A model generated the notes under the pieces. That model made no database searches, was not told the origin of the DNA, and worked only from the letters and a program-made list of their open reading frames with translations. A stretch of DNA of 34,545 nt from Gammaproteobacteria bacterium (GTDB lineage Bacteria; Pseudomonadota; Gammaproteobacteria; Steroidobacterales; GCA-2729495), in the NCBI GenBank assembly GCA_020853135.1, contig JADYZO010000038.1, forward strand, positions 1-34,545. Reading direction: 5' to 3'. The position numbers were made by a program, and so were the translations under genes. Shown here in pieces: positions 17,155 to 25,556 of the stretch (the stretch's first letter is position 1; each line of letters starts with the position of its first letter).

Positions 17155-20100
17155 ATGCGGCACGTTCAGGGACAGCGATACGGGCCGGGCTGGCTGCTCG
17201 CCAGCCTGCTCCTGGCAGCTGCGCTGATCAGCGCAGCCACGGCCGGTGTTGCCCATGCCGGGGACACCGCGCCCGCGGCGACCGGGGCCAGCGAAGCCGC
17301 CCGCGTGTACATCGTGCAACTGCGCCCGCCCGCCGCGCTCGATGCGGCCGCCGCCAGCCGGCGCACCGGTTCGGGGCGTCCCGATCCCCGCTCCGCCGCG
17401 GTCTCGGGCTACGGAGCGGCACTGGTCGCCCGCCACGACGAGCTTCTCGCCTCGATCGGCGCCCCCGATGCCAAGCTCTACAGCTACAAGCTCGCCTTCA
17501 ACGGCTTCGCCGCAAGGCTCACCGCGGAGCAGGCGGCGAAGCTGCGCGTCCACCCGGACGTTTCGCGCGTCACGGAAGACCGCGTCAAGCTGCTGAAGAC
17601 CAACGCCAGCGGCCAGTTCCTCGGCCTGCTCGATCCGGGCAACGGCCTGCGCAGCGCCCGCGGGCTCACCGGCGAGGGCGTGACCATCGGCATCATCGAC
17701 AGCGGCATCGATCCGCTGCATCCGAGCTTCAGCGACCGCGCGGAGAAGCCCAAGCCGCGCCTGTGCCGGGGCGGCTGGGCGCGCAACTCGCTGCTCGGCG
17801 CCTGGTTGTGCCAGCGCTTCAGGAAGCCGCGCTACCAGGCGCTCTATGCGCCCCTGCCGCACTGGCACGGCCGCTGCGAGACCGGCCCGGGCTTCCCGGC
17901 CGGATCGTGCAGCGGCAAGATCATCGGCGCGCGCTTCTATGCCGGGGGTTTCCGCGAGATGCACCGCCTGGATCCCGGCGAATCGCTCTCGCCGCTGGAT
18001 GCCGACGGGCACGGCACCCACATGGCCTCGGTCGCCGCCGGCGGCACGGTCACCGCCACCATCGGCGGCACGGCACTCGCCCCCGTCACCGGCATGGCGC
18101 CACGTGCCCGCATCGCGGTGTACAAGGCCTGCTGGCTGGAGCCGGGCGAGACGCGCGCCACCTGTGCGATGTCGGACCTGCAGCGCGCCATCGAGGATGC
18201 CATCGCCGATGGCGTCGACATCCTCAATTACTCGGTGGGCACCGGCGACGGCGGGCCGGGTGATCCCGATGCGCTGGCGTTGCTCGCGGCCACGGAAGCC
18301 GGGATCCTCCCCGTGGCCGCCGCGGGCAACAGCGGCCCCGGACCGGCCAGCCTCGACTCCCCGGCCACGGCACCCTGGGTCATGGCCGTGGCCGCCTCGA
18401 GCCGGGCGGGAACACGCTATGACGAGGTCCTGCGGGTCAGCGCACCCGCCAGCGCGAGCGGCACCTTCACGCTGAAGGAGGCCGCCTTCACCCCGTTGCT
18501 GCGCGACACGGGCCCGGTGAGCGGCCGGCTGGCGTCCGCCGGCGAGGCCTGCACCGCCCTGCCCGATGCCAGCGCGGTGGGCGGGCGCATCGCGCTGGCG
18601 CAGCGCGGTTCCTGTGCATTCCAGGCGAAGGTCACGAATGCCGCGGACGCCGGGGCAATAGCCGTGGTGGTCTATGGCAACACCGAGGACGATGGCCAGC
18701 CCATCACGATGAAGGGCACGCGTGGCAGCGTCGGCATCCCGGCGGTGATGATCGGCCGGGCCGATGGCGAAGCGCTCGCCGCCCGGCTGGCTGCCGGGGA
18801 GACCGTGGAGGTCACGCTGCAGAAGGGCCTGATCGCCAGCGTGCAGGTCGCGGGGAATGTCATGTACACGCAGTCGGCGCGCGGACCCAATCCGAATGTC
18901 TTCGACATCCTCAAACCCGACGTGACGGCGCCTGGCGTGGACATCCTCGGCGCCCAGACCCCGGCTGTCGCCAACGGCGTGCGCGGCGAGCGCTTCCAGT
19001 ACCTCTCCGGCACCTCGATGGCCGTACCGCACGTCGCCGGCGTGGCTGCGCTGCTGCGCCAGGCGCATCCGGGCTGGAGCCCGGCAGCGCTGCGCTCGGC
19101 ACTGATGACCACGGCGCGACAGGACGTCGTGAAGGAGGACGGCGCGAGCCCCGCCGACCCCTTCGACTTTGGTGCCGGGCACATCGTCCCGGACCGGGCG
19201 GTCGATCCGGGGCTGGTCTACGAGGCCGGCCGCGAGGATTACGCGGCTTTCGGCTGCGGCATCGGGCTGGTGGGCCTCGACGACGGCTACTGCGCCACGC
19301 TGGACACGGCCGGCCATCCGCTGGCCGCCGATGAACTCAACCTGCCCTCCATCGCCAGCCACGACGTGGTGCATGCGCACACCATCCATCGGCGGGTGAC
19401 CAATGTCGGCCCGCCGGCCGTGTACCAGGCCACGGTACAGGCACCGCCCGGCATCGCGGTGGCGGTGGAGCCTGCCAGCCTCGCCCTGGGCAGCGGCGCG
19501 AGCGCCGACTACGCGGTGACCTTCACCAGCACCGGTGATGCCCGGCGCAGTGACTACTTCAGCGCCGATGCCGTGCTGCCCGACTTCCGCTTCGGCTCCC
19601 TCACCTGGAGCAGTGCCCGGCACACCGTGCGCAGCCCGCTGGCCGTGGCACCGGCCGCCATCGGCGTGCAACGGGCCGTGGCCGGGCATGCGGCGACGGG
19701 CGGCGCCACGATCCACGTCGACTTCGGCTATGACGGCAGCTATGCCGCGCTGGCCTCCGGGCTGGCGGCACCGGTCAGCTGGACCGGCACGGTCATCGAC
19801 GATCCGCTCAAGCTCTATACGATCCTGCCGGACGACGCGGCGTTGCCCGATTTCATCCGGCGCCACCGCATCAACGTGCCGCCCGGCACGCGCTACCTGC
19901 GCGTGGCGCTGGCCGCCACGGATCCCGGCCACCAGGACAACCTCGACCTCTACCTCCAGTGCCCGGGGGGCAGCTGCCCCGGCGGCCTGCGGGCACTCGC
20001 CAGCGCCACCGATGCCCGGGCGGAAGTCATCGACCTGCTCAATCCCGCAGCGGGCGAGTACGTGATCGACGTCCACGGCTACCAGGTCGATGACCTCGCG

Positions 20101-20331
20101 AGCAGCACCGGCGCCCACTACGAGGTCGGCGTGTGGATGGTGAACGATGCGCCCGGACCGGGCGGCTTCGGCGTGGTGGGCGCGCCGGCGGCCGCGGCGG
20201 TGGGTGCCAGTGGCGAGGTGCAGCTGGGCTGGAGCGGGCTCGACCCGGGCGAGCTCTACCTCGGCATCGTCACCCACGATGACGGCGAGCACGCGCTCGC
20301 CTGGACGCTGGTGGAGATCGCCACGCCCTGA
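17155..20331 (+). CDS. Secreted subtilisin-like serine protease (S8) with PA insert
   Basis: A 1058-residue exported subtilase. Order of parts: signal peptide (about 1-37, hydrophobic LLASLLLAAALISAATAG, ending AHA); inhibitor-I9-type propeptide (about 50-145, YIVQLRPP through YSYKLAFNGFAARL); and a catalytic domain with D182 (GIIDSGIDPLHPSF), H286 (DADGHGTHMASVAAG), oxyanion N392 (AAAGNSGPG) and S621 (LSGTSMAVPHVAG). A PA-type domain is inserted between N392 and S621 (around 450-560), and a fibronectin-III-like C-terminal region starts near HRRVTNVGPPAVYQATV. This architecture resembles plant cucumisin-like and some bacterial secreted subtilases. The far C-terminus looks like a pre-peptidase-type beta-domain (NLDLYLQCPGGSC). 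The ATG at 17155 is preferred to 17065 because it gives a clean signal peptide and has AGGG upstream. No sorting tail is visible, so it is probably released or outer-surface associated. Confidence 0.9.
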   Translation: MRHVQGQRYGPGWLLASLLLAAALISAATAGVAHAGDTAPAATGASEAARVYIVQLRPPAALDAAAASRRTGSGRPDPRSAAVSGYGAALVARHDELLASIGAPDAKLYSYKLAFNGFAARLTAEQAAKLRVHPDVSRVTEDRVKLLKTNASGQFLGLLDPGNGLRSARGLTGEGVTIGIIDSGIDPLHPSFSDRAEKPKPRLCRGGWARNSLLGAWLCQRFRKPRYQALYAPLPHWHGRCETGPGFPAGSCSGKIIGARFYAGGFREMHRLDPGESLSPLDADGHGTHMASVAAGGTVTATIGGTALAPVTGMAPRARIAVYKACWLEPGETRATCAMSDLQRAIEDAIADGVDILNYSVGTGDGGPGDPDALALLAATEAGILPVAAAGNSGPGPASLDSPATAPWVMAVAASSRAGTRYDEVLRVSAPASASGTFTLKEAAFTPLLRDTGPVSGRLASAGEACTALPDASAVGGRIALAQRGSCAFQAKVTNAADAGAIAVVVYGNTEDDGQPITMKGTRGSVGIPAVMIGRADGEALAARLAAGETVEVTLQKGLIASVQVAGNVMYTQSARGPNPNVFDILKPDVTAPGVDILGAQTPAVANGVRGERFQYLSGTSMAVPHVAGVAALLRQAHPGWSPAALRSALMTTARQDVVKEDGASPADPFDFGAGHIVPDRAVDPGLVYEAGREDYAAFGCGIGLVGLDDGYCATLDTAGHPLAADELNLPSIASHDVVHAHTIHRRVTNVGPPAVYQATVQAPPGIAVAVEPASLALGSGASADYAVTFTSTGDARRSDYFSADAVLPDFRFGSLTWSSARHTVRSPLAVAPAAIGVQRAVAGHAATGGATIHVDFGYDGSYAALASGLAAPVSWTGTVIDDPLKLYTILPDDAALPDFIRRHRINVPPGTRYLRVALAATDPGHQDNLDLYLQCPGGSCPGGLRALASATDARAEVIDLLNPAAGEYVIDVHGYQVDDLASSTGAHYEVGVWMVNDAPGPGGFGVVGAPAAAAVGASGEVQLGWSGLDPGELYLGIVTHDDGEHALAWTLVEIATP

Positions 20332-20346
20332 GGGGCGGCACCGGGT

Positions 20347-20943
20347 TCAGCGCCTGCCGGCACCCAGCGCGCGCAGCTGCGCATGGCGGAAGCAGCTGAC
20401 GAGGTGATCGTTGACGAGGCCGGTGGCCTGCAGGTGGGCGTACATGATGGTGCTGCCGACGAAGCGCAGGCCGCGCGCCCTGAGGTCGCGGCTGAGGGCA
20501 TCCGACACCGGGCTGGTGGCGGGCACCTGGCGCTGGCTGCGCCAGCGGTTCTGCACCGGGCGGCCATCCACGAAGCGCCAGATGTAGTGACTGAAGCTGC
20601 CGAACTCCTCCTGCAGCGCCAGGAAGGCCCGCGCGTTGCCGACGGCGGCCTCCACCTTGAGGCGGTTGCGGATGATGCCGGGATCGGCGAGCAGCTTCGT
20701 GATCCGTGCCGGGGTGAAGCGGGCCACCCGGACGGGATCGAAGTCCGCGAAGGCGCGCCGGTAGCCCTCGCGCCGGTGCAGGATGGTGGACCAGCTCAGG
20801 CCCGCCTGCGCCCCTTCGAGCAGCAGGAACTCGAACTGGCGGCGGTCATCGCGCACCGGCACGCCCCACTCGGTGTCGTGGTACTCCAGGTAGCTGTCGC
20901 TGACCCCCTCGGACCAGGGGCAGCGGATGCGGTTTCCGGCCAT
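20347..20943 (-). CDS. tag: DNA-3-methyladenine glycosylase I
   Basis: Excises 3-methyladenine from alkylated DNA (base excision repair). The 198-residue protein is collinear with E. coli Tag: RCPWSEGVSDSYLEYHDTEW contains the first two zinc ligands (C8, H22), then the glycosylase core EGAQAGLSWSTILHRREGYR, and VNDHLVSCFRH provides the second His/Cys zinc-ligand pair near the C-terminus. It converges with the subtilase gene (15 bp between stops) and diverges from aroE with 85 bp between the two starts. Confidence 0.95.
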   Translation of the reverse strand: MAGNRIRCPWSEGVSDSYLEYHDTEWGVPVRDDRRQFEFLLLEGAQAGLSWSTILHRREGYRRAFADFDPVRVARFTPARITKLLADPGIIRNRLKVEAAVGNARAFLALQEEFGSFSHYIWRFVDGRPVQNRWRSQRQVPATSPVSDALSRDLRARGLRFVGSTIMYAHLQATGLVNDHLVSCFRHAQLRALGAGRR

Positions 20944-21028
20944 GCCGGCCAGTGTACCCCTGCATGCGGTTGGACACCCCGGGGCGCATTAGGGTAAAAA
21001 CCACGCGGAGCGCAGCAGGGGAATACCC

Positions 21029-21844
21029 ATGACGGACCGCTATGGAGTCATCGGCCATCCCATCGGCCACAGCAAGTCGCCGGTGATCCACCGCCTGTTT
21101 GCGGCACAGGCCGGCGAGGACATGAGTTACGAGGCCTTCGACGTGGCGCCTGCCGACCTCGAGGCGCGGCTGCAGGCGTTTGCACGGGAGGGCGTGCGTG
21201 GCCTCAACGTCACCGTGCCACACAAGGAAGCGGTGGCGCGGCTGGTGGACCAGCTCACCGATCGCGCCCACCTGGCCGGCGCGGTCAATACGGTGATCAT
21301 CTCGGCCGATGGCCGCCTCGATGGCGACAACACCGACGGCGTCGGGCTGCTCACCGACCTCACGACCAACCTGGGGCTCACGCTCAAGGGTGCGCGCCTG
21401 CTCATCCTCGGCGCCGGCGGTGCCACCCGCGGCATCGTCCCGACCCTGCTCGGCAGCGGCCCCCGGGAGCTGTGCATCGCCAACCGCACCGTCGAGCGCG
21501 CACATGAGGTGGCCGCGCACTTCAAGCGCCTCGGCACCATCGGCGCCTGCAGCTTCGGGGAACTGGCGGCTGCCCCCTGGGATATCGTGATCAACGCCAC
21601 CGCCGCGGGCCTGCAAGGCGGCGTGCCACCCGTGCCGGAAGCCATTGTCGGTCCCGACACCGCCTGCTACGACCTCTCCTACGCCATGAACGGCACGCCC
21701 TTCGTCGGCTGGGCCCGCCGCCTGGGCGCCAGGCAAGCCTGGCAAGGCTGGGGCATGCTGGTCGAGCAGGCTGCAGAAGCCTTCTTCATCTGGCGCGGCG
21801 TGCGCCCCGACACCCGGCCGGTGCGCGAAAAGCTGCCGGCGTAG
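21029..21844 (+). CDS. aroE: Shikimate dehydrogenase
   Basis: Reduces 3-dehydroshikimate to shikimate with NADPH in aromatic amino-acid synthesis. The 271-residue enzyme has the substrate site YGVIGHPIGHSKSPVIHRLF, the catalytic lysine in LNVTVPHKEAVARLV, the catalytic aspartate in NTDGVGLLTDL, and the dinucleotide loop LILGAGGATRGIVP. A ribosome site (CAGGGGA) precedes the ATG. The last base of its stop codon (TAG) is the first base of a long palindromic repeat cluster, so the repeat has landed immediately after the coding sequence. Confidence 0.96.
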   Translation: MTDRYGVIGHPIGHSKSPVIHRLFAAQAGEDMSYEAFDVAPADLEARLQAFAREGVRGLNVTVPHKEAVARLVDQLTDRAHLAGAVNTVIISADGRLDGDNTDGVGLLTDLTTNLGLTLKGARLLILGAGGATRGIVPTLLGSGPRELCIANRTVERAHEVAAHFKRLGTIGACSFGELAAAPWDIVINATAAGLQGGVPPVPEAIVGPDTACYDLSYAMNGTPFVGWARRLGARQAWQGWGMLVEQAAEAFFIWRGVRPDTRPVREKLPA

Positions 21845-21931
21845 GAAAAGGTGTCAGACTGGAAAAGGTGTCAGACTTATTTTCTTGAAGGAAAATAAGT
21901 CTGACACCTTTTCCAGTCTGACACCTTTTCC
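21844..21931. repeat. REP-like repeat cluster: perfect 41-bp hairpin after aroE
   Basis: Segments 21844-21884 and 21891-21931 are perfect 41-bp inverted repeats around the loop TTGAAG (21885-21890). Each arm has one full core plus a 17-nt partial core (GGAAAAGGTGTCAGACT). Two decayed partial copies follow (CAGTCTGACACCCTTTC at about 21932-21948 and TGACGCCTTTTCAGG near 21951-21965). The RNA hairpin would be very stable and could end aroE transcription or shield its 3' end. The centre of the core is TCAGAC in forward orientation. Confidence 0.92.
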
Positions 21932-22000
21932 CAGTCTGACACCCTTTCTGTGACGCCTTTTCAGGAAAGACGCCCTCTCGGAACACCCAGGAGATCTGCG

Positions 22001-22972
22001 ATGAAGACCCTCCACGTCGTCACGGCGATCACCATGGTCACGCTCTGCATTGCGGGCTGCAGCGCCATCTTCGGCGAGCATGGTGACGGCACACGCACCG
22101 GTGTGTCGAGCAGCCTGGTCGACTACCTCTATCCCAAGGGCGAGATTCCCGCAGCCCAGGACCAGCGGATCCCCCACCTGGTGGTGCCCCTGCGCGTCGG
22201 CCTCGCGTTCGTGCCGAGCGCCGGCTCTCCGGCAAATGCGCCAACCGAGGCGCTCAAGAACCAGCTGCTCGAGCAGGTCAGAAAGCAATTCATCGACCGC
22301 AAGTACATCGCCTCGATCGAGGTGATCCCGGAGACCTACCTGAAGTCCACCAGGGGCTTCGAGGGCATGCAACAGGTGGCACGACTCTACGGCGCCGACG
22401 TCATGGCGCTGGTGTCCTACGATCAGGTCACCACCACCACTGACAACAAGCTGGCGCTGACCTACTGGACCATCGTCGGCGCGTACGTCATCAAGGGGAC
22501 GGAGAACCAGACGCAGACCTTTGTCGATACGGCGGTCTTCGATGTGGCGACCCGCAAGCTGCTGTTCCGAGCCCCCGGCGTCGACAGCCGCGAGCAGTCC
22601 TCCACGGCCATCGAAGCCTCGCAGGTCGTGCGTGACAGCCGCGCGGAGAGCTTCACGGCCGCCATGGCCAACATGACCACCAATCTCACGGCGGAGCTGG
22701 ACCGCTTCCAGCAGCGCCTGAAGGACAATCCGCAGATGGCGCAGGTGGAGTGGAAGGGATCCTCCTCCGGGGGTGGCGCGGCGCTGGATTGGGCAGCACT
22801 GGGGCTGCTGGCGGTGGCCGGGTGGAGACGTACCCGCCTGCGAGCGGGAAAGGTGTCGGGAAAAGGTGTCAGACTGACTGGAAAAGGTGTCAGACTTATT
22901 GTCTTGAAGGAAAATAAGTCTGACACCTTTTCCAGTCAGTCTGACACCTTTTCCCCTTCCACTACTTCCTGA
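22001..22972 (+). CDS. Rhombotarget-type lipoprotein with repeat-encoded C-terminal extension
   Basis: A 323-residue protein with a lipoprotein signal peptide (lipobox CIAGC, lipidated C20) and a globular region resembling rhombotarget lipoproteins (SSLVDYLYPKGEIP, RVGLAFVPS). A GlyGly-CTERM-like sorting tail runs from about residue 257: SSSGGG, then the hydrophobic ALDWAALGLLAVAGW, then basic RRTRLR. Such tails are normally at the extreme C-terminus and are cut by rhombosortase. Here translation continues about 40 residues through a repeat cluster (GKGVRLIVLKENKSDTFS) and stops only inside the convergent neighbour, overlapping it by 11 bp. The ATG at 22001 has AGGAG 7 bp upstream. No rhombosortase gene is in the window. 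Whether the extension blocks processing is unknown. Confidence 0.82.
   Translation: MKTLHVVTAITMVTLCIAGCSAIFGEHGDGTRTGVSSSLVDYLYPKGEIPAAQDQRIPHLVVPLRVGLAFVPSAGSPANAPTEALKNQLLEQVRKQFIDRKYIASIEVIPETYLKSTRGFEGMQQVARLYGADVMALVSYDQVTTTTDNKLALTYWTIVGAYVIKGTENQTQTFVDTAVFDVATRKLLFRAPGVDSREQSSTAIEASQVVRDSRAESFTAAMANMTTNLTAELDRFQQRLKDNPQMAQVEWKGSSSGGGAALDWAALGLLAVAGWRRTRLRAGKVSGKGVRLTGKGVRLIVLKENKSDTFSSQSDTFSPSTTS
22846..22955. repeat. REP-like repeat cluster in the 3' end of the lipoprotein gene
   Basis: Segments 22858-22903 and 22910-22955 are 46-bp inverted repeats with one mismatch (G at 22901 instead of T), around the same TTGAAG loop as the aroE copy. Each arm has two core units joined by GACT or AGTC. 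A further partial unit (GGGAAAGGTGTC) begins at about 22846. The block is translated in the lipoprotein frame without a stop and may also serve as a terminator between the two convergent genes. Confidence 0.9.
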
Positions 22973-24086
22973 AGAAATCAGTCACCAGCACCGCTCCGGG
23001 CGGCACCGGCGTCTCGGGAATTCCCTTGTAGTTCTCCGGGCCCAGCTTCAGCGACGAGAGGTCCATGACGTGCGAGTAGAGCGCAGGCGGATTGCCGGCC
23101 AGGCGCACGAAGACCATCTTGCTGCTGTCCCTTGAGAAGGACTTCATGCCGTCGAAGCCGGGGTTGTAGGTGAGGCGCAGCGGCGGATCGCCAGCGAGAT
23201 CGCCGAGGAAGAGCTCGTGGTTGTTGCCGTCGATGATACGGGTGAAGAGGTAGTGGCGCCCGTCCGCGGCGGGCCCTGGCCCCCAGTACATGTCCCGGTC
23301 GAAGGTCCGTTGCACCAGGCCGCTGCCATCGGCCTTGATGGTGAACACCACCATCGGCGTCGGGTTGATCTTGCCGTATTCGCTCTTGCGCCAGGCCTGG
23401 AAGATGATGGTGTCGTTGTCGGGCAGGTAGAACGGCGCGCCCGGTTCCCAGTCCCCGGTGTGGGTGATCTGCTGCTCCTTGCCACCATCGACCCGCATGC
23501 GCCAGAGATTCGCCTTGCCGTCGATCTGTCGTGTCCAGACGATCCACTGGCCGTTGGGTGAAACGGTGACCTCGGCGTCATACCAGCGGTTGTTGGTCAG
23601 GCGCCGGATGTGCCTGCCGTACAGGTCGGAGGTGTAGAGCTCGGCTCCCTGCGGGTAATGGTCGGGATCGGCCCAGTTGCCGAGCGGCATGTCCATGTGG
23701 TCGCGGGTCGAGGTCCAGATGACCCGTTTCTGGTCGGGGAAGAAAAACGAGCAGGCATCCTGGCCACGGTCATTGATCCGCCGCAGCGTCTTGCCGTCCT
23801 CGGTGAAGATGTAGGTCAGCGCGCTGCCGACGCGCTTGTCGCCCGACTGCTGCGCATCCGGATCGCGCACCTGCGCAATCAGGTGGTTGCCGTCGGGCGC
23901 GTAGTAGGCCTCCGCAGCGGGCGGGATGTTCGGGATCATGAACACCGGCAGCTCCCGGCTCCTGTCGATGGCGGGTGCTGCGGGGCTCGCCCCGGATACC
24001 ACATCGGTCTGGGCCCGGGTGGCCGTCGTCAGCAGCAGGGCTGCGCAGGCAACCATGGCATATCCCAGCGGACGAATCCTGTTCAT
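22962..24086 (-). CDS. TolB-like beta-propeller exported protein
   Basis: A 374-residue protein with a signal peptide (about residues 1-25, YAMVACAALLLTTATRAQ). It has several PD40/TolB-type propeller blades, seen as repeated motifs such as EAYYAPDGNHLIAQV, AEVTVSPNGQWIVWTRQIDG, ADGRHYLFTRIIDGNNHELF and KSFSRDSSKMVFVR. Such proteins are usually periplasmic scaffolds or sensors; no specific partner can be read. It lies between the lipoprotein gene (convergent, 11 bp overlap) and the amidase (divergent, 39 bp gap). A functional link to the lipoprotein is possible but unsupported beyond position. Confidence 0.75.
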   Translation of the reverse strand: MNRIRPLGYAMVACAALLLTTATRAQTDVVSGASPAAPAIDRSRELPVFMIPNIPPAAEAYYAPDGNHLIAQVRDPDAQQSGDKRVGSALTYIFTEDGKTLRRINDRGQDACSFFFPDQKRVIWTSTRDHMDMPLGNWADPDHYPQGAELYTSDLYGRHIRRLTNNRWYDAEVTVSPNGQWIVWTRQIDGKANLWRMRVDGGKEQQITHTGDWEPGAPFYLPDNDTIIFQAWRKSEYGKINPTPMVVFTIKADGSGLVQRTFDRDMYWGPGPAADGRHYLFTRIIDGNNHELFLGDLAGDPPLRLTYNPGFDGMKSFSRDSSKMVFVRLAGNPPALYSHVMDLSSLKLGPENYKGIPETPVPPGAVLVTDFFRK

Positions 24087-24125
24087 GAGGCTGTCGCTCC
24101 CCGTTTGTCGGCCCGGACGGAGATA

Positions 24126-25556
24126 ATGGCACCAGACCCCGGATCTGATCCAGACACCCGAGGCATGGAAAATATGTCAGACACCTTTTCGGCTGAAACT
24201 GCGGTGCGGGAGATGCTCGCCCGCTGCGAACGCCACCGGGGCCTGAACGCACTGATCGCCCAGGACCGGGAGCAGGTGCTCGAGGCGGCGCGGGCGGCGG
24301 ATCGATGGCGGGCAGCCGGAAAGCCGCCCGGGCCGTTGCATGGGCTGCCCGTCCTGATCAAGGACAACATCGATGTCGTGGGCTACGCGACCACGGCCGG
24401 CACGCCCGGGCTCATCGGGGTGCACCCGGCGACCCATGCCCCCGTGGTCACCCGGCTGCTCGAAGCCGGCGCCATCGTGGCCGGCAAGGCCAACCTGCAC
24501 GAACTGGCGGTGGGCGGCACCAGCCAGAACGACCACTTCGGAGATGTGGTCAACCCATGGCGCCCCGGCGTCGTCGCCGGCGGCAGCAGCGGCGGCTCGG
24601 CGGTGGCGGTGGCAGCGCGGCTGGTGCCGGCGGCGCTCGGCACCGACACCAATGGCTCGATCCGCGGCCCGGCCGCATTCAATGGCATCGCCGGCCTGAG
24701 ACCCTCCTTCGGCCGCTACCCCTATGGAGGCATCTTCCCCGCCACCCCGACCCGCGACACCGCGGGCGCCATGGCCGTCGATGTCGCCAGCCTGGCACCG
24801 CTCGATGCCGTGCTCGCCGGCGAACCGGTCACGGCATTGCCGACCATCGACCCCGGGGAGCTGCGCCTCGGTCGCCCGCAGGGCGAATTCACCCGGATCC
24901 TGGATGACCGGACCGCGGCCGTCATGGATGCAGCGATCGACCGCCTGTGCGGGGCCGGCGCCCGCATCGTGCCGGTCGAGCTGCCCGGACTGCATGCGCT
25001 GGCGAACCAGGTGGCCTGGCCGATCTCGGCCTACGAGGCCGTCGCCGCCATGCCGGCGTTCCTCGCCAGCCGCCGGCCCGCCATCAGCCTCGCGGACATC
25101 GTGGCGAAGATCGCCTCCCCGATCGCCAGGCAGCGCTTCAACCCGGACCCGGCCAAACTCGCCCGGCTCGAACCCGCCTGGCGCGAGGCGCTCACGGTGC
25201 TGCGGCCGAAGCTGCAGCTGCTGCTGGAGACCTGCTTTCGCGAACACCGGCTCGATGCGCTGGTCTTCCCGACGACACCGTTTCCGGCCGTGGCGGTTGC
25301 ACACGACAGCGCCGACCTCGTCATCAACGGCGAGCCCGTCGCCGGCGGCTTCGGGCATTTCATCCGCAACACGGTCTTCCAGAGCGCGGCCGGGATCCCG
25401 AGCCTCACGGTGCCCGCGGGGCTCACGGCCGACGGCCTGCCGGTCGGCATCAGCTTCGACGGCCCCCTGGGCAGCGACCGGCGGCTGCTCGCCATCGGCC
25501 ACGCCTTCGAGACCCTGCGCGGCCGGTTTCCGGCGCCGCCACTCGCCGAGGCATGA
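24126..25556 (+). CDS. Amidase signature family hydrolase
   Basis: A 476-residue amidase of the Ser-cisSer-Lys family, hydrolysing a C-N amide bond of unknown substrate. The triad is visible: K79 (GLPVLIKDNIDV), S155 (GGSSGGSAVAV) and nucleophile S178 (GTDTNGSIRGPA). It lacks the neighbours or extensions expected of GatA, so a catabolic amidase (indoleacetamide hydrolase-like) is more likely. The start is uncertain. ATG 24126 has GGAG 5 bp upstream; ATG 24165 and 24174 lie within or next to a repeat copy and give MENMSDTFS or MSDTFS. If 24126 is right, residues 14-22 are repeat-derived. The gene is bracketed by direct repeats: the second copy starts with the last codons (AEA-stop) of the gene. 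Confidence 0.85.
   Translation: MAPDPGSDPDTRGMENMSDTFSAETAVREMLARCERHRGLNALIAQDREQVLEAARAADRWRAAGKPPGPLHGLPVLIKDNIDVVGYATTAGTPGLIGVHPATHAPVVTRLLEAGAIVAGKANLHELAVGGTSQNDHFGDVVNPWRPGVVAGGSSGGSAVAVAARLVPAALGTDTNGSIRGPAAFNGIAGLRPSFGRYPYGGIFPATPTRDTAGAMAVDVASLAPLDAVLAGEPVTALPTIDPGELRLGRPQGEFTRILDDRTAAVMDAAIDRLCGAGARIVPVELPGLHALANQVAWPISAYEAVAAMPAFLASRRPAISLADIVAKIASPIARQRFNPDPAKLARLEPAWREALTVLRPKLQLLLETCFREHRLDALVFPTTPFPAVAVAHDSADLVINGEPVAGGFGHFIRNTVFQSAAGIPSLTVPAGLTADGLPVGISFDGPLGSDRRLLAIGHAFETLRGRFPAPPLAEA
24158..24190 (+). repeat. Single REP-like copy at the amidase 5' end (direct repeat with 25546-25579)
   Basis: Reads CCGAGGCATGG then AAAATATGTCAGACACC then TTTTC. Compared with the argS reverse core, A is changed to T (AATAAG to AATATG), which creates an in-frame ATG. 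The 10 bp CCGAGGCATG ahead of the core are shared with the copy at the other end of the gene. The repeat overlaps the likely start region of the amidase. Confidence 0.85.

Noticed and set aside
16417-20292. Uninterrupted 1291-codon minus-strand frame opposite the subtilase
   Set aside because: It is antisense to a gene with complete catalytic motifs. Long antisense frames are expected at this GC content; it has low-complexity Gly/Ala/Arg composition and no family motif.
21844-22955. Repeat clusters as a CRISPR array
   Set aside because: Units are palindromic, abutting and in both orientations, with no regular unique spacers or cas genes.
23610-24125. Upstream extension of the amidase frame into the propeller gene
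   Set aside because: It runs antisense to the propeller coding sequence and its signal peptide; amidase similarity begins only after 24165.
24141-24151. Palindrome GGATCTGATCC upstream of the amidase repeat
   Set aside because: Only 11 bp and isolated; no promoter or second half-site supports an operator call.
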